Shown in pieces: positions 1-18,118 of a stretch of DNA of 64,000 bases. The stretch covers positions 72,125,345 through 72,189,344 of the forward strand of contig CM075857.1 of the NCBI GenBank assembly GCA_037975125.1, written 5' to 3'. Positions within the stretch are counted from its first letter, which is position 1; each line of letters opens with the position of its first letter. The notes below the pieces were generated by a model. It searched no databases, was not told where the DNA came from, and saw only the letters and a list, made by a program, of their open reading frames with translations. The DNA is from Latrodectus hesperus (taxonomy: Eukaryota; Arthropoda; Arachnida; Araneae; Theridiidae). A program made the translations under genes and the position numbers.

Positions 1-3319
<3,319 letters not shown>

Positions 3320-3686
3320 TGACATTGACACCAGCGAACTCCCCTGTACCTAACTCCAAGGAGCTTTACCAGTTTAATGGGAGCTGCTGGAACTTTTATT
3401 TAAAGATATATTAAAAATGACATATAAAAATTATTTTTTACAACAGTTGAACATGTTTGATTAACTTACAACATATCTTAAAATATGCAATCAATTTCCG
3501 GTTAAATGTAAAGATGAAAACAATATGACAATATAATGGGTCTATGGTGAATTAAATACAATTGACATAATAATTGTAATTTTGCAAAGTTCTTGATTAT
3601 AATTATATAAATGTTAAAAATCAAATTCAAAAATATTTTGATATTTTCAAAGACAAAGCTTTACTTTGGTCAAAGCATGTTTTTAA
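3320..3686 (-). other. 3' untranslated region of the LINE
   Basis: About 370 bp between the ORF2 stop and the left target-site duplication. The outer ~90 bp (3320-3405) is more GC-balanced and the inner part is AT-rich. No poly(A) or simple-repeat tail is present at the junction. Confidence 0.75.
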
Positions 3687-6600
3687 CTAAGTTGTAGAAG
3701 AGTTCCCAATCCAACAAACTAAGTTCTCATTGTTTATTAGGAATTCAACTGTTTTATTTAATTTTGCTCTCGCTGTACGATTTCTCCGAATTCTCTTCTT
3801 CCAGAGGATCTTCCAATTTTCACTGGGTATGGCAAAATGCCAGGATAATGTTAAGGGGCAGGTTGTCAAGAAGTGGAAAGGATTGCCTTCTTTTCCACAA
3901 GTGCAATCTTTGGAATCAGAAATATGGAACCTATGGAAGTAAGATGGAAATGGTCCATGGCCCGTAAAGAAAAGTACCTCATTCCTTGTCCAATTAAGGG
4001 TTTTCCTGCTAACTTTTGGTATCATCTCATGAACATTTCTTCCAGTTATTTCATTATCCCAATCTTCCTGCCAGCGATCCATTATCCAGTTATCAAGTAA
4101 AGATTTGGTATGACAACGTGGTAGTGGTAGGACCTGAGAAGAATTACTTGATAGGGCAGCCGCTTTTGCAAGTCTGTCTGCTGCCTCATTTCCTTCTATA
4201 CCTTGATGGGCCTTTACCCAACCAATCCTGATGTTATCTGAAGTTGTTAGGAGATCTTGCATTTCGCGTACCATAGGACATTTGTTAAGAGGATTAGATA
4301 AATATTTAAGGCATGCTTGACTATCTGACCAGATGTTTGTTGGAAGAGGTTGTGAACCAGCTACTTGAATGGCTTTACGCAGAGCATATACTTCAGCTTG
4401 ATATACTGTGTTTTCGGGTTGTAGCCCAGTACTCCAAGTACTTTGTAATCCGAGTTCAGAATATATTATCATTCTGGATCCAACTTTTTCTTCTATTTTT
4501 GAGCCATCTGTGAAAATTGTTAGAAAACCTTCACTGTAACATGGTATATGGTTTTGCTCATGTATTCTTACTTTGCTCTCTATATTGAAGACTCCAGGGT
4601 GGATTGTTTCTCCTTTTATAACTTTCTCAATCAAATTTGGTGCAGGAAGAATAGGATCAACTTCACAGGGAATTTGTGCCCTTGCATGCCTTATAAACTT
4701 TGCCTCGGCTTCTATTTTTAGGTAGAGAGGAGCTATTCCAGTTATAACTTGAAGAGCTGCTGTAGGAGTCGTTCTAAACTTACCAGTGATGTTTAGTAAA
4801 AATCTTCTTTGAATCGTAGTAAGTAATTGCTTTGCCCTTGTTGTTAATGGCGTTTCCCAAATTGCTGCCCCATGCGCCAACATCCTCTCAATTACAGTTT
4901 GATATAGTATAATTCGGTGTCTTTGGGAAATTCCCCAATTGTTTCCTGCTATCCTTAAGAGCTTTTGCTGTAATGCCATAGCTCTATTGGCCTGCGATTT
5001 TAGATGTGCTATGAAGTTTAACTTTTTGTCAATTATTACTCCTAGAAGTTTAATTGTGTCTTTTTTCATCACTCTGCTGTTTCCCCAAAATATTTGTGGA
5101 CCACGTTTAAGTTTTGCTATTAGAATATATTTAGTTTTTTCTAGCGAAATTTGAAGAAAATTATCATCTGACCATTTTTTAAGATGAACCAGTGCCTCTG
5201 TTGCTACTTTGCCCAATTTTTTCTCACTCTTGGCCGCTACCACAAAAGTAAAATCATCAGCAAATGCTTGAAGATGTATCATGCTTTCTGGATCATGTTG
5301 TTTTCCTATATCACTCCAGTTCTTTTTAAGGGCTATATCTGCAATTAAATTCCATAGAATGGGACCACTACAAGATCCTTGTGGGCAACCAATACTTTGT
5401 TCCTTGCTGGCTAAACCATCATTAGTTTGCATAATGATTCTTCTATCTTCAAGGTTACTGTTAAGTAATTTTTTAATGTTGAAAGGGCATTTTGTGGTTT
5501 CTAATATCTGTTTTAATTTGTAATGTTGAACTGTATCAAAGGCTCTTTTGATATCAATCGTGATTACGGCAGTGTGTAGTTTTGCAGCTCTGCATAAGTT
5601 AATCTTATTAATGAGTGTCATAAGGGCATCATCCACTGATCTGCTTTGACGAAAGCCAAACTGGTTGCAATTAAAATAGCCAGTAGATTCTAAATAATAA
5701 TTAAGTCGTTTTGTTGTTAATTTCTCTAAGAGTTTACCAATAGTGGGTAGGAGAGAGATTGGTCTATAGGATTGAACATCATATTTGTTTTTACCTTCTT
5801 TATGAAATAATATAATTATGCCTATTTTGAGGCACTTTGGAAAATAAGACATATGTAAGCATTTGTTTAGGAGTTTGTATAAAAGATCTGGAAAGCTATT
5901 ATGTATGCTCTTAAGGATTGAGTTATCTATTCCATCATATCCTGGTGCTTTACCCCTTGGTAGAGACTTTATTGTTCGTGCAAGTTCCTCCTGGCTAAAG
6001 GGTATGTCATTCTGAGTAAATTCAATATCAAAAGGTGGTTGCAATGATAAGGGAATTTGATGTTCTGGGAAGAGATCTTCAAGGATCTTATTTGCTGTGT
6101 CCAGTTGAGATCCTTTAAATATGTTTGAAGATGAGTTAAAAAGGTTGGAGGGTGGAATAGTTTTGTTGAACGCTGATTTATATACTTTCCCAAATGGGTC
6201 TTTGGCTGCTGAGCAGAAATTTATCCACGCATTTTTCTTGGCAGCTCTAATTAATTTATTATAAGAAGCCACTTTGCTTTTATAGATGTTACAGAACTGT
6301 TCTTTTTCATTTTGTTGGCCACGTTGAATTCTTCTCCTTATGGCCTTGAGTTCTTTCTTTTTGATTTCTAGTGATAAAGACCACCAAGTAGGTTTAACAC
6401 TTAAACTTTGTTTTTGGTTTTGAAAGATTTTGAGCAGCATTCGGAAATTGTACTTTGTAGTCTTGAAGTTATATTTTCTAGTTTAGAATTTGTGTTTGCT
6501 GTATCAATAGACTTTTGGAAATCTTGAATATAAGGACTGAGCAGATTTAAAAATTTGGCGTGGTTTCCATAAGATGTCTTGTATCTTTTTATCTTCAAGC

Positions 6601-7348
6601 ATTTGGTAACTTTGTTAAGGGTGATTGATATGTATCGATGATCGCTGAGTGTCTCTTCTTCTTAAACGTTCCAGCATATAGTATTCGCTAAGTTTCCATT
6701 AGATACTAAAGTTAAATCAGGCCAACCTTGTTGTAATTGATTAAGATATGTAGGTGGTGAGTTAGGGTTATTTAGAAGAAAAATGTTATTAGACATAATA
6801 AAATCTTGTACGAGTTCGCCCCTTGTATCATTATGTTGGTAACCATAGTTAACACTGTGGGCATTTTAATCTGCTCCGATGAGGAAGTTTTCTGATTGTA
6901 TTTTTCTGACAACTGTATCTAATTCATTAAGCGTGAGTGAAATGTCGTTAGGGACAGAGTCGGTGGAACGAGAGTTTGGTGGTGGATTGTATGCTGAAAT
7001 AATATTAAATGGTTCGGAATCAACTGTAATTTTAATTGTAATTGTCGTCTCAGGGGTATGGACCAAGATTGGCTTTAAATCCCTCATCGTAACTATAATA
7101 GCTGCTTTGAAATTTTTTGAAGTCCAGTACGTCCATGCTGAAGGGACACTGATAATTTTTTCATTCAGGATGTAAGGTTCTTGAACGAGGAAAACTTTCA
7201 CATCATGTTTTTCAGCTGTGACTTGTAAGAGATCTGTAGGAGGTTTTGATTTTCTTAAATTTATTTGAAAGATTTTCAAGTTAGGTAGAGTATGAGTTTC
7301 TATGAAATTACTATGGTTCGCAATTGTCAAATGATTACTACATTCCAT
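3687..7348 (-). pseudogene. LINE ORF2: endonuclease - reverse transcriptase - RNase H, broken
   Basis: ORF2 would encode the protein that nicks the target and copies element RNA into DNA. The endonuclease part (7348-6441) shows INLRKSK, FLVQEPY, SAYNPPP, LIGAD-NAHS and, after a stop, LSDHRYI, which together are the expected catalytic blocks. Its frame is interrupted by TAA at 6866-6868 and TAA at 6662-6664; both could be TTA-to-TAA changes. The frame then ends at 6401 and shifts into the 917-codon frame 6440-3687 somewhere in 6401-6440. That frame carries RT blocks GKAPGYDGI, SYRPISLLPTIGKLLEK, QFGFRQSRS, TIDIKRAFD (Asp about 296), GCPQGSCSGP and the catalytic FADD (Asp about 395 and 396). 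RNase H follows with TDGSK (Asp 645), QAEVYAL (Glu 683), SDSQACL (Asp 706) and NEAADRLAK (Asp 755). A Cys/His cluster, CTCGKEGNPFHFLTTC, lies near the C-terminus. RT and RNase H catalytic residues look intact; the endonuclease cannot be made in one piece. Confidence 0.93.
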
Positions 7349-7379
7349 TCTTACAGACGTCTTTGTGGTGCAATTATTT

Positions 7380-8702
7380 TTATTGTTTTCTTGGGTTTTG
7401 ATAGTTAATTAGACTTCTATAGTAGATACAATTTCTGGAATAGGCTGGGTGATTTGTTGGGTAGTTGTTTCCGTTATCATTGGCTTCTTTACAGTTGATA
7501 CAGCAGTTTACCTTTGATGTGCAACTTTCCGTGCTATGGTTTTTACTGCATTTCCCACAAAATGGTTTTGAAATGCAATATCGGCCAATATGGTCAAAGC
7601 TTTGGCAGTTGTAGCATCTTTGTATGTTTCTGAATGGCCTAACAATTACTCTCCGAAGTCCGAAGAACAAATCATTTTTGTTTATGAGTATGTCCGTCAT
7701 TATCTTGTCAGCTTCAATAACTACGTGGTGAAGTTCTTCTTTGTATCTGTGTGCTCTAACTTCTGTTATATTTATGGGATTGTCTAATCTTTGTATTTGT
7801 GCTTCATCCTCCAATACTTTGATAATTTCTTCTTCTCTCATTGAAATTGGGACATTAAGTAGGATAATCTTTTTGGTTGGGTTTCTTGGTTCTTCTAAGG
7901 TGTGAGCTTCTGCGGTAAGTTGTTGAATCAATTTTGATTTGTCTGTTTCATTTTTGCAAAGAATTTTGGTTGCAAATCCACCCCAAACAATCCTTTTTGG
8001 CTTAATTGAGCAGGAAAGGTTAACAAGTTTTTCCTTATGAATTTCTGGAGAGACACCCTTTTTGGGCAGAACTATGACTGTCGTAGCTTTTTCTTTTTCC
8101 ATTTTCTTCTTTAATACCTCACTATATAGTGGTTTTTGGGCATTCTTCTTTGGTTTTCTCTCTTCTTCGGTGATAGATACTTCTAATCTTGATTGCATTT
8201 CGCAAATCTTATTTAGTTTAGTGTTGATATTTGAAAATTGTTCATGAAGATAATTTTGAGTAGAGAGTTTTTTATTTGATTCTTCAGAGATGCTACGTGT
8301 GTGCGGTTTTCTTTTATTTAATTTCACTAAATTTTTTAGATGATTAAGAATTCTGTCTGATTCTAGACGTTCATGTTCAGATAATAGGTATTTTGAAAAT
8401 TTTTGTTGCCAAATTATCATCCTTAGCTTTTCCAACATTTGACTTTCAGGTTCTTGATCGTTGTAATACATGTTGTTTTCATTGTCTTTATTGATGCTAG
8501 GTTCTTTATCTGGGAAGAGCGAGATATCATCTTCATAATATAAATTAGCTCTCTCTAAGTTTACGACAGGCTTGATTGTCATTTTTGCCTCTTGGGTTAA
8601 GATTCTTTTTGCTCTAGTTCCTTGCCGAGGTCTGAGAGAATAATTATCCGTTTCTTCGGTTGGGGTGGGAGAAGGAAAATCAATCTTCTCTGGATGATCC
8701 AT
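7380..8702 (-). CDS. LINE ORF1: nucleic-acid-binding protein with three zinc knuckles
   Basis: An intact 440-codon frame beginning MDHPEKIDF. In R1-like elements the ORF1 product packages element RNA. The first ~200 residues are charged and low in hydrophobic content. The middle part, including [17 protein letters not shown] at about 280-295, resembles the RRM-like fold common in these proteins, which is inference. Three C-terminal knuckles are visible: [14 protein letters not shown] (about 363-376, CX2CX4HX4C), [13 protein letters not shown] (about 382-394, CX2CX3HX4C), and a longer Cys/His motif from Cys401 to Cys425 with His418. The stop is 31 bp before the ORF2 start. The ATG lies just downstream of a (TA)n block in the leader. 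It is the only long intact reading frame in the window. Confidence 0.9.
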   Translation of the reverse strand: MDHPEKIDFPSPTPTEETDNYSLRPRQGTRAKRILTQEAKMTIKPVVNLERANLYYEDDISLFPDKEPSINKDNENNMYYNDQEPESQMLEKLRMIIWQQKFSKYLLSEHERLESDRILNHLKNLVKLNKRKPHTRSISEESNKKLSTQNYLHEQFSNINTKLNKICEMQSRLEVSITEEERKPKKNAQKPLYSEVLKKKMEKEKATTVIVLPKKGVSPEIHKEKLVNLSCSIKPKRIVWGGFATKILCKNETDKSKLIQQLTAEAHTLEEPRNPTKKIILLNVPISMREEEIIKVLEDEAQIQRLDNPINITEVRAHRYKEELHHVVIEADKIMTDILINKNDLFFGLRRVIVRPFRNIQRCYNCQSFDHIGRYCISKPFCGKCSKNHSTESCTSKVNCCINCKEANDNGNNYPTNHPAYSRNCIYYRSLINYQNPRKQ

Positions 8703-8717
8703 ATTTATTTCTTTAAT

Positions 8718-8942
<225 letters not shown>

Positions 8943-9942
8943 CTGATGAATAATGTGCTTTTCATTAATTTTTGATGTTGACTTGAAGTTAGAAAATGCT
9001 TCAATCGGAAGTATGAATTCAAAGTTCAACATATTATCTTGCCTCATGAAAGGATTCGAAGGTTTTTCTTGATATATTTACTGGAAGCTTGAAATATCCT
9101 TTTGATGTAGTGATGAAAACTGAAGTCCTGTTACCTTTAGGTGATGAGATATTAATTATTTTGTATCCGCAAATGGAAGTCTCCAATGGCAGTGCAGGCG
9201 AAGTGCTGCTTCTGTTGCTGAGGGGGAATGTTGCTGCCGGAAGGGTAGCGTCACTCAGACTCCATTGATAATATATTATTTTTTCAGAGTTTTTTGTAAA
9301 TAACAAAGACACTATTAGATGTTAGATCGTGAAATTTCGGTACTGTTTATAACTTTGAAAACTGAATCGAATGATGTTACATACGTTAACATTCAGCTAA
9401 GAAAAACAGTCCTTAATGCGGTAAGTGTCCAAGTAACTGTTAATTTAGTTCTCCATACATCCAGTAGTAGAATTACAACCAGTGGTCAATTCTAACCAGT
9501 TCTAGAGTAATGCGTTGATTGAAGTCCTTTATAATTCGCTAATTAAAGTATTTAATTAGTTCAATGTGGTGCTCTCGTTGTCGGTCGGAGGTACCGGGAA
9601 GTTGAGACTAAGCCTAGCGGCAGCTGTCCGCTCCTCGAGCCGGTAGAAAGGAGACGAATTTCCGTAGGTAAGGTGAAGCCCATCCGGTGGGGACCGGTTT
9701 TCGTATGGGACTTTTTAACTAAATTTTTTGAAGTTCGCTACACGTGCAACACTTAAAAATCGTTAATTAATTCACTAATTAACCAATATTTTTGAAATAA
9801 ATATCCTTTTGAAGCTGAATTTGATACCTATCCAATGATATAACTCCATTAACACAAAACCAAAGAAAACCGCCTTTTTCAATCATAGAGGAAGAGCAGC
9901 TTAAAAACACGTCCACTCCCCTCAGATCCCAACCAAAGATCC
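8943..9942 (-). other. LINE 5' leader
   Basis: This 1-kb leader starts GGGATCTTTGGTTGGGATCT at the right target-site duplication. It contains a GC-rich part at about 9580-9715 with the self-complementary stretch CCGGTGGGGACCGG (9679-9692), a 5-bp stem with a 4-base loop. A 92-codon frame lies at 9312-9034; I do not recognise it, and it may be chance or a decayed N-terminal or leader frame. I looked for an HDV-like ribozyme at the 5' end and could not support one by eye. Confidence 0.7.
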
Positions 9943-9957
9943 CTTACTACAGTAAAT
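9943..9957. repeat. Target-site duplication, right copy (15 bp)
   Basis: Exact repeat of 3305-3319. It contains the stop codon of the copy A transposase (complement at 9947-9949), so the LINE entered right at the end of that reading frame. Confidence 0.9.
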
Positions 9958-11049
9958 GTTCAATGTGCTTTCCATCATTCAGAAGTAAGGCTGTGAGACG
10001 AGTCACCTCATTCACAGCATTTAGGAGCATTTCTTGCGTTATGGCAGACACATTTTGGCGGATGGCATCTTTCAGTGCCACTAGTGATGCCGGTTGGTCG
10101 CGGTATACTTTTGACTTCAAGAAGCCCCACAGCCAAAAAGCACAGGGTGTGAGATCGGGAGATCTTGGAGGCCATGCGTGATTAAAGTAGCGACTGATAA
10201 TGCGATCCTCCCCAAATGTTGAGCGTAACAGGCGTTGCACAGGCAGAGCAATATGAGGTGGTGCCCCATCTTGTATAAAGGTGATTGCTTGGAGTGTCTG
10301 TCGCGCTTGCAGTTCAGGAATAATGCTGTACTGTAACAGTGCTAGATATCGCTTACCGGTGACAGAAACTGTTTGGAAACCTGTCTGTGTGACTTCCTCG
10401 AAAAAAATGGACCAATTATGAAATCAGCAGTGAAGCCACACCAGACTGTCACTTTAGGCTGTTGCAAGGGTACTTCAACAAATGCATGTGGATTTTTGTG
10501 GTCCACACTCGACAATTGTGGGTGTTAACATGGCCCGAGAGTGTGAAATGTGCTTCATCTGCCCAAAGCACAGTGTGAAGCCAGTCGTGCTGCTCTTCCA
10601 TCTTATTGAAGACCAAATTCGCAAAATTTCGGCGAGAGTTGAAGTCAGGAGGTTTCAGTTCTTGGTTATGTTGCAGCTTGTAAGGATACCGTTGCAAAGT
10701 TATTCGCAGCGCACTCCAGACACTTCCGTACGACACTACTGTCTGCCTCGAAACTTCTCGAGCACTGCACTCCCAATGTGCAGCAACCGCTGACATGGCT
10801 TGAACCGTCTGCTCCACTGTCGTGGCAACAGCAGCTGCAGTTGAGGGGCGTCCACTTCTTTGACGTGACGCCAAAGAACCTGCAGCTTCAAATTTTTTCA
10901 CAATTTTGTTCAATGCAGAAGACGTTATTGGTCCTTTGCTATCTCGCATACCCTTCATGTAGCGATATGCTCGCAATGCCTAAAATGGCACTTTCCGAAT
11001 TCTTATAAAACAGTTTAACTAAGAGGGCTTTCTCAACTATGAACAGCAT
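9947..11049 (-). pseudogene. Mariner-superfamily transposase, copy A, inactivated
   Basis: Homologous along its whole length to the copy B transposase (25264-26370). The presumed start ATG is at 11049, matching the copy B start. The N-terminal part carries the helix-turn-helix region (ITSSALNKIVKKFEAAGSLA and VSRQTVVSYGSVWSAL). The first catalytic Asp lies in LWADEAHF. The second lies in FIQDGAPPH, in the stretch about 10250-10290. At the third position copy A reads PDLTPCAFWLW, so the expected Asp is Ala. Compared with copy B there are at least three single-base indels: near 10978-10987, in the run at about 10494-10498, and in the A-run at about 10401-10407. The reading frame survives as pieces 10976-10449 and 10240-9947. 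The ending HIEHLL-stop overlaps the target-site duplication. Confidence 0.9.
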
Positions 11050-11146
11050 TTCGATGCATACCAGCTTCGACTAACATTATCTGCTTCAGTTGCTTCTTTT
11101 TATATCGTTTGTTGCTTTGCATAATCCTACATCAGAAATCCGACAT

Positions 11147-11275
11147 TGCCATCTGTTGGTCGCCAACAGAACTATTTTTTCATTGCCACACAAAACCCGG
11201 TTTCTTTACCATCCGTTTGGTGCAAACCGCATCTTTGTATCGTGATTCGTTTTCGAATTATTCATTTTTAAAGTT
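11147..11275 (-). repeat. 5' terminal inverted repeat of copy A, outer end lost
   Basis: Complementary to the inverted repeats of copy B from the GCCATCTGTTGG motif outward through CGTGATTCGTTTTCGAATTA. It stops at AAAGTT near 11275, where copy B continues about 28 bp further, and passes straight into (TA)n. Confidence 0.88.
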
Positions 11276-11278
11276 ACG

Positions 11279-14186
<2,908 letters not shown>

Positions 14187-14284
14187 TTCTGCATTAATTA
14201 TTTTCTTTTAGTTTTTTGAAAGATGTTTAAACATTTTCATTGCTTTCATTATTTAGATATGTCATTAATTAGATATTCTTTAAA

Positions 14285-14541
14285 AACTGATTGTGTAAAG
14301 AAATAAATGCTCTTGGTTACATGAATCATTAAATTTTTGGAAAATGTGAAGTATTTTAAATATTAATTTTAAATATCATTTAATTACAGGATATATTAGT
14401 TAACTATTGCAACTGATTGTGTAGAAAAAATATTTTTCTTGGCTAAATGAATCCTTAAAATTTTGGAAAAGGTGAAGAAAAGATTTAAAATATTAATTTT
14501 AATATCATAATTAATTATAGGATATACTAGTTAATTATTAC
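14285..14541. repeat. Tandem duplication of a ~128-bp unit
   Basis: Unit 1 (14285-14410) and unit 2 (14411-14541) both start AACTGATTGTGTA and share, in order, a TTGG(T/C)TA-ATGAATC block, TTTTGGAAAA, GTGAAG, TAAAATATTAATTTTAA and a GGATATA(T/C)TAGTTAA end. They are collinear with scattered substitutions and small indels. No coding potential. Confidence 0.85.
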
Positions 14542-14695
14542 ATTTGTTGCAAATTTTTTTAAGTAAATTACAAAGTATCAAGCAATTTTCTTTAATATTT
14601 TTCTATTTTTTTAATTGAAAGAAATTATTGCGTTATTTAATTTCTTGGGAGCAAACTAAATTAAGTATTTTGCATAAAGGATCATAACATATTAG

Positions 14696-14833
<138 letters not shown>

Positions 14834-17800
14834 GCCTCTTTTGGCTTCAGACTTGGTCCCTTGTGCCTGCTTTTGGAGTGTGAATTCTGAGACAAAATTT
14901 CTGGATTTGGTGATGAGGTGAATCTTGGTTTTCATCATTGGTAGAAAGTTTCTATACAGAAAATATAAAAAAGATGGAAACCGCTTCGACAAGTGTTTGA
15001 ACTTTGATCAAAACTGTGCAAAAAAAGATATTGTTTTCATGTAAAAAAAATATTGGCTTGAAAATAAATGCTGTTGTTATGACGGTTCTTAATTTCCAAA
15101 TAGGCTGCATATATAGTTTATGAGTTAAAATGTACAAAGTTATTATTGGACCTCCCATATTTTATTTGTTTCACAACATGATATATCATATAAATAAGAA
15201 GAAAATAATAATAAGAAAAGAAAATGCATGGACGTTGCAAAATTCAGACTTATGAGACCTGTTGCAATATATGATGATTTGACTCATTTGTTTCTAGTTT
15301 TGAGTTTTATTAACTGAATTGTCTGCATATGATATTTTATCATATTTTCATATTTATTGCCCCTAAAATTGTGGCAGTGAGTTATCTTTTTAATATTTGT
15401 TAGTTCTAATATATATTAAATTTAATGTATTTAATGATGAAAATTTTGAGCATTTAGGAAAATATTTAAAAATCATTTGTTTTATACCAAAATATGATGA
15501 AGAAGCATGTACATGATAAAAACATTTTAAATATTATCATACATTCTTATTTTCTATTCATGTTTTATTTATGATAAATAAGTTTAGATTTTTGCAGAAA
15601 TTTAAATTAACAGTTTCCTTTTGTAAAACTTGTGTGTTTAAAATGCAGAAATTAAATAAAGTTAATTCTAATTTCAACATTTTAATTACATTTGTTTTTA
15701 AATCTAATTTTCTCATCTCTATCTTCTTTCTACTGATCTAGTATGTCGATTATTAAATGTCTTTCCTTAATATTTAAATAGGATCTAAAATTAATATCAC
15801 ACGATTTAAAGTGATTTGTTGTTTGAGTATTAAGTATTTTATTTTTTGTGTGTTACATAAATAAATTCTTTCAAAACATTTCCCAAAAGCGAAAACAAAA
15901 TTCTCAAACAAGAAGTGTGACATTCAAATCCGACACTACCCTAATCTCAAACATTGAAAAATATTCTGGATTTTAAATCCCTGTAAACAGTTTTCAGTTC
16001 GAAAACATGGTTTCTTTGTTCAAAATATATCCGAACACAAACAAAAGGTAAATATTTCATTAAAATATTGCAACATTTTATTTTATTTATTGAAAACCAG
16101 AACATGGAAATTACATTATTATTTGTTGAAACATATTTTTTAAAAATACATTTAAAAAACTGTCATATATTTATCTGTTCCTTAAAAAATATTTGTTAAT
16201 AATATTTAAAAAACTAAAATTTCAAAGTTATTGAAATTTGACATTTAATAAACTTTAAATATATTCAAATTTTCACTCACTTAAATCATAGAATAAAATT
16301 TTTCCTTATTCTGTTTACAATTTAATCCTAACATGATTTGTAAATGCATTAGAGAATACTACAACATTTACTGCTAAAACATATAAAATTAAGAAATAAT
16401 TTCTTTAGATATAGTTTTTTTTACATAATGTTTAATAAACTACAACGAATCACATAATTAAATTTTTTAATTACTATTAAAATGTTATCTCACTTGTATA
16501 ATTAGAATAATAAGAATGCATGAAATTATTCTTATTTTTCAATATTTTACAAGAAATCAGTTAAATACAATTCAGTAGAAAAAAATGCAGGGACCGGAAG
16601 CTCTATATTATAAATATCTGAACTGATTTGCTCAAATATTTTGAAAAAGAATGCTATAAATTTTGCATTTCTTAACTTTTTTGCAATATTTGTTTTATTA
16701 ATTTACTAGGACAATATTTGTCTTCCAACTAAAAGAAAACTGTGTTAAAAACATATTTTTTAGGAAAAGATTTATCAAATGCAATGATGTAGTAAGAAAT
16801 ACATATTTATGTTTGCTATTTTTCCTTACAATGAATATTATTTGTTATAGAAGATAAGTTAAATGTAAACAATTATATAAATGAAAAAATCTTAATCAGA
16901 ACACTAGTAAACGTCAATAACATTCCGAGATATAATTTTTTTTCAGGTAATCTGCTTAAAGAAAGAATTATGTAAAATATGATCAACAATTGCAACATAA
17001 TGTAGTAGTTTCATTTATTATTTAACATGTCTCTACTATAAAATATCATTACTTTTTAAAAACTAAATTATAAATTTCATTACTTCTGTTAACCAATATA
17101 TATTAAATTTCAGAATCAATATGAAAAAAATGCATTTTCTTTGTAGAATTACTTGAATAGTAAAGAAAGCTCAGTTACATTAAGACCAGCTTAATTTACT
17201 ATCCAAACACTAATGTAAAAAAATGGAAATTCTAGATTTCAGATTCCTCTAAATATATGGAAAAATATGAATGCAAAGTATGTTTTAAAAATTTATAATG
17301 TTATTTCAGGTACTTTTGCATTGAAATAAATTTTTAAGGTCATTTAGTCAGTATGAATTAAGTTACTGTACAGTCAAATGTTACTCCAAAGTATATTGCT
17401 TAGAAAATCATCAGCCTAAAAAAATATTCAAAATTGATGCAATAGCACATGCTATTTTAAATTGTAGCAATATAATTATGTCAGCAGCTTGGGCTGGAAT
17501 AATACCTTGCACAATGTATATTTTACATTAAAAACTTTATCATCATATAAATCTGTTTTACATCTATGATAAAGTATTTCTAATCAATAAAATTATTTTG
17601 TAAAATTTTGTCATAAACGTTAAATACATTATTCCTTAATTGATTTTAAAGCAGATGTTGTCAATTACAATGCATTACATATATCATTTTAAGAAACTTT
17701 ATCATGAAAATAGTATTCAGATAGCAACTAAATATAAATTACAAATAATTAACTAAGAGTATTTTTCTGAGGAAAAGGAGAAAGTGAATTTTTGGTGAAT

Positions 17801-18070
17801 TAATTTTAACTAGGATGTTCCTATTATCCTATTTGAGATTAAAGAAACCCATCAAATTGGCAAAAAGAAAAAGTTCAAGATGTTTTAAATTATTTAATTT
17901 AACTTATGTAATATTAGTATTCACTTATGAAGATATGGCTATAATAAAAGACAGATTAATATTCTTGGAATAGATTGATAATAATAAAGCATAGATGTAG
18001 GATTTATTTTCAAATGTTTCTTTTTTAAGTTTGTTATTACTGATAGCATTATTTACCAGTTATACTCTCC
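14834..18070. other. AT-rich DNA, no gene seen
   Basis: Apart from the GC-balanced edge at 14834-14945 (TTTTGGCTTCAGACTTGGTC and following), the interval is uniformly AT-rich with no open frame worth reporting. Confidence 0.65.
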
Positions 18071-18118
18071 TGCATTTTAAGATATATGAATTTATAAATT
18101 CATATATCATAAAATGCA
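18071..18118. repeat. 48-bp near-perfect palindrome
   Basis: The sequence is its own reverse complement around 18094/18095. The central 28 bp (18081-18108, starting GATATATGAATTTA) are a perfect palindrome. Beyond one A/A mismatch pair (18080 and 18109), TGCATTTTA at 18071-18079 pairs with TAAAATGCA at 18110-18118. The symmetry stops at both outer edges. Confidence 0.95.

Noticed and set aside
3730..8247. Plus-strand frames across the LINE
   Set aside because: They are antisense shadows of ORF1 and ORF2, which carry the recognisable domains.
9880..9942. HDV-like self-cleaving ribozyme at the LINE 5' end
   Set aside because: I could not find the required nested pairings by eye. A covariance-model search would decide.
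9963..11008. Plus-strand frames across mariner copy A, and minus-strand frames across copy B (25468-26354)
   Set aside because: Opposite-strand shadows of the transposase frames.
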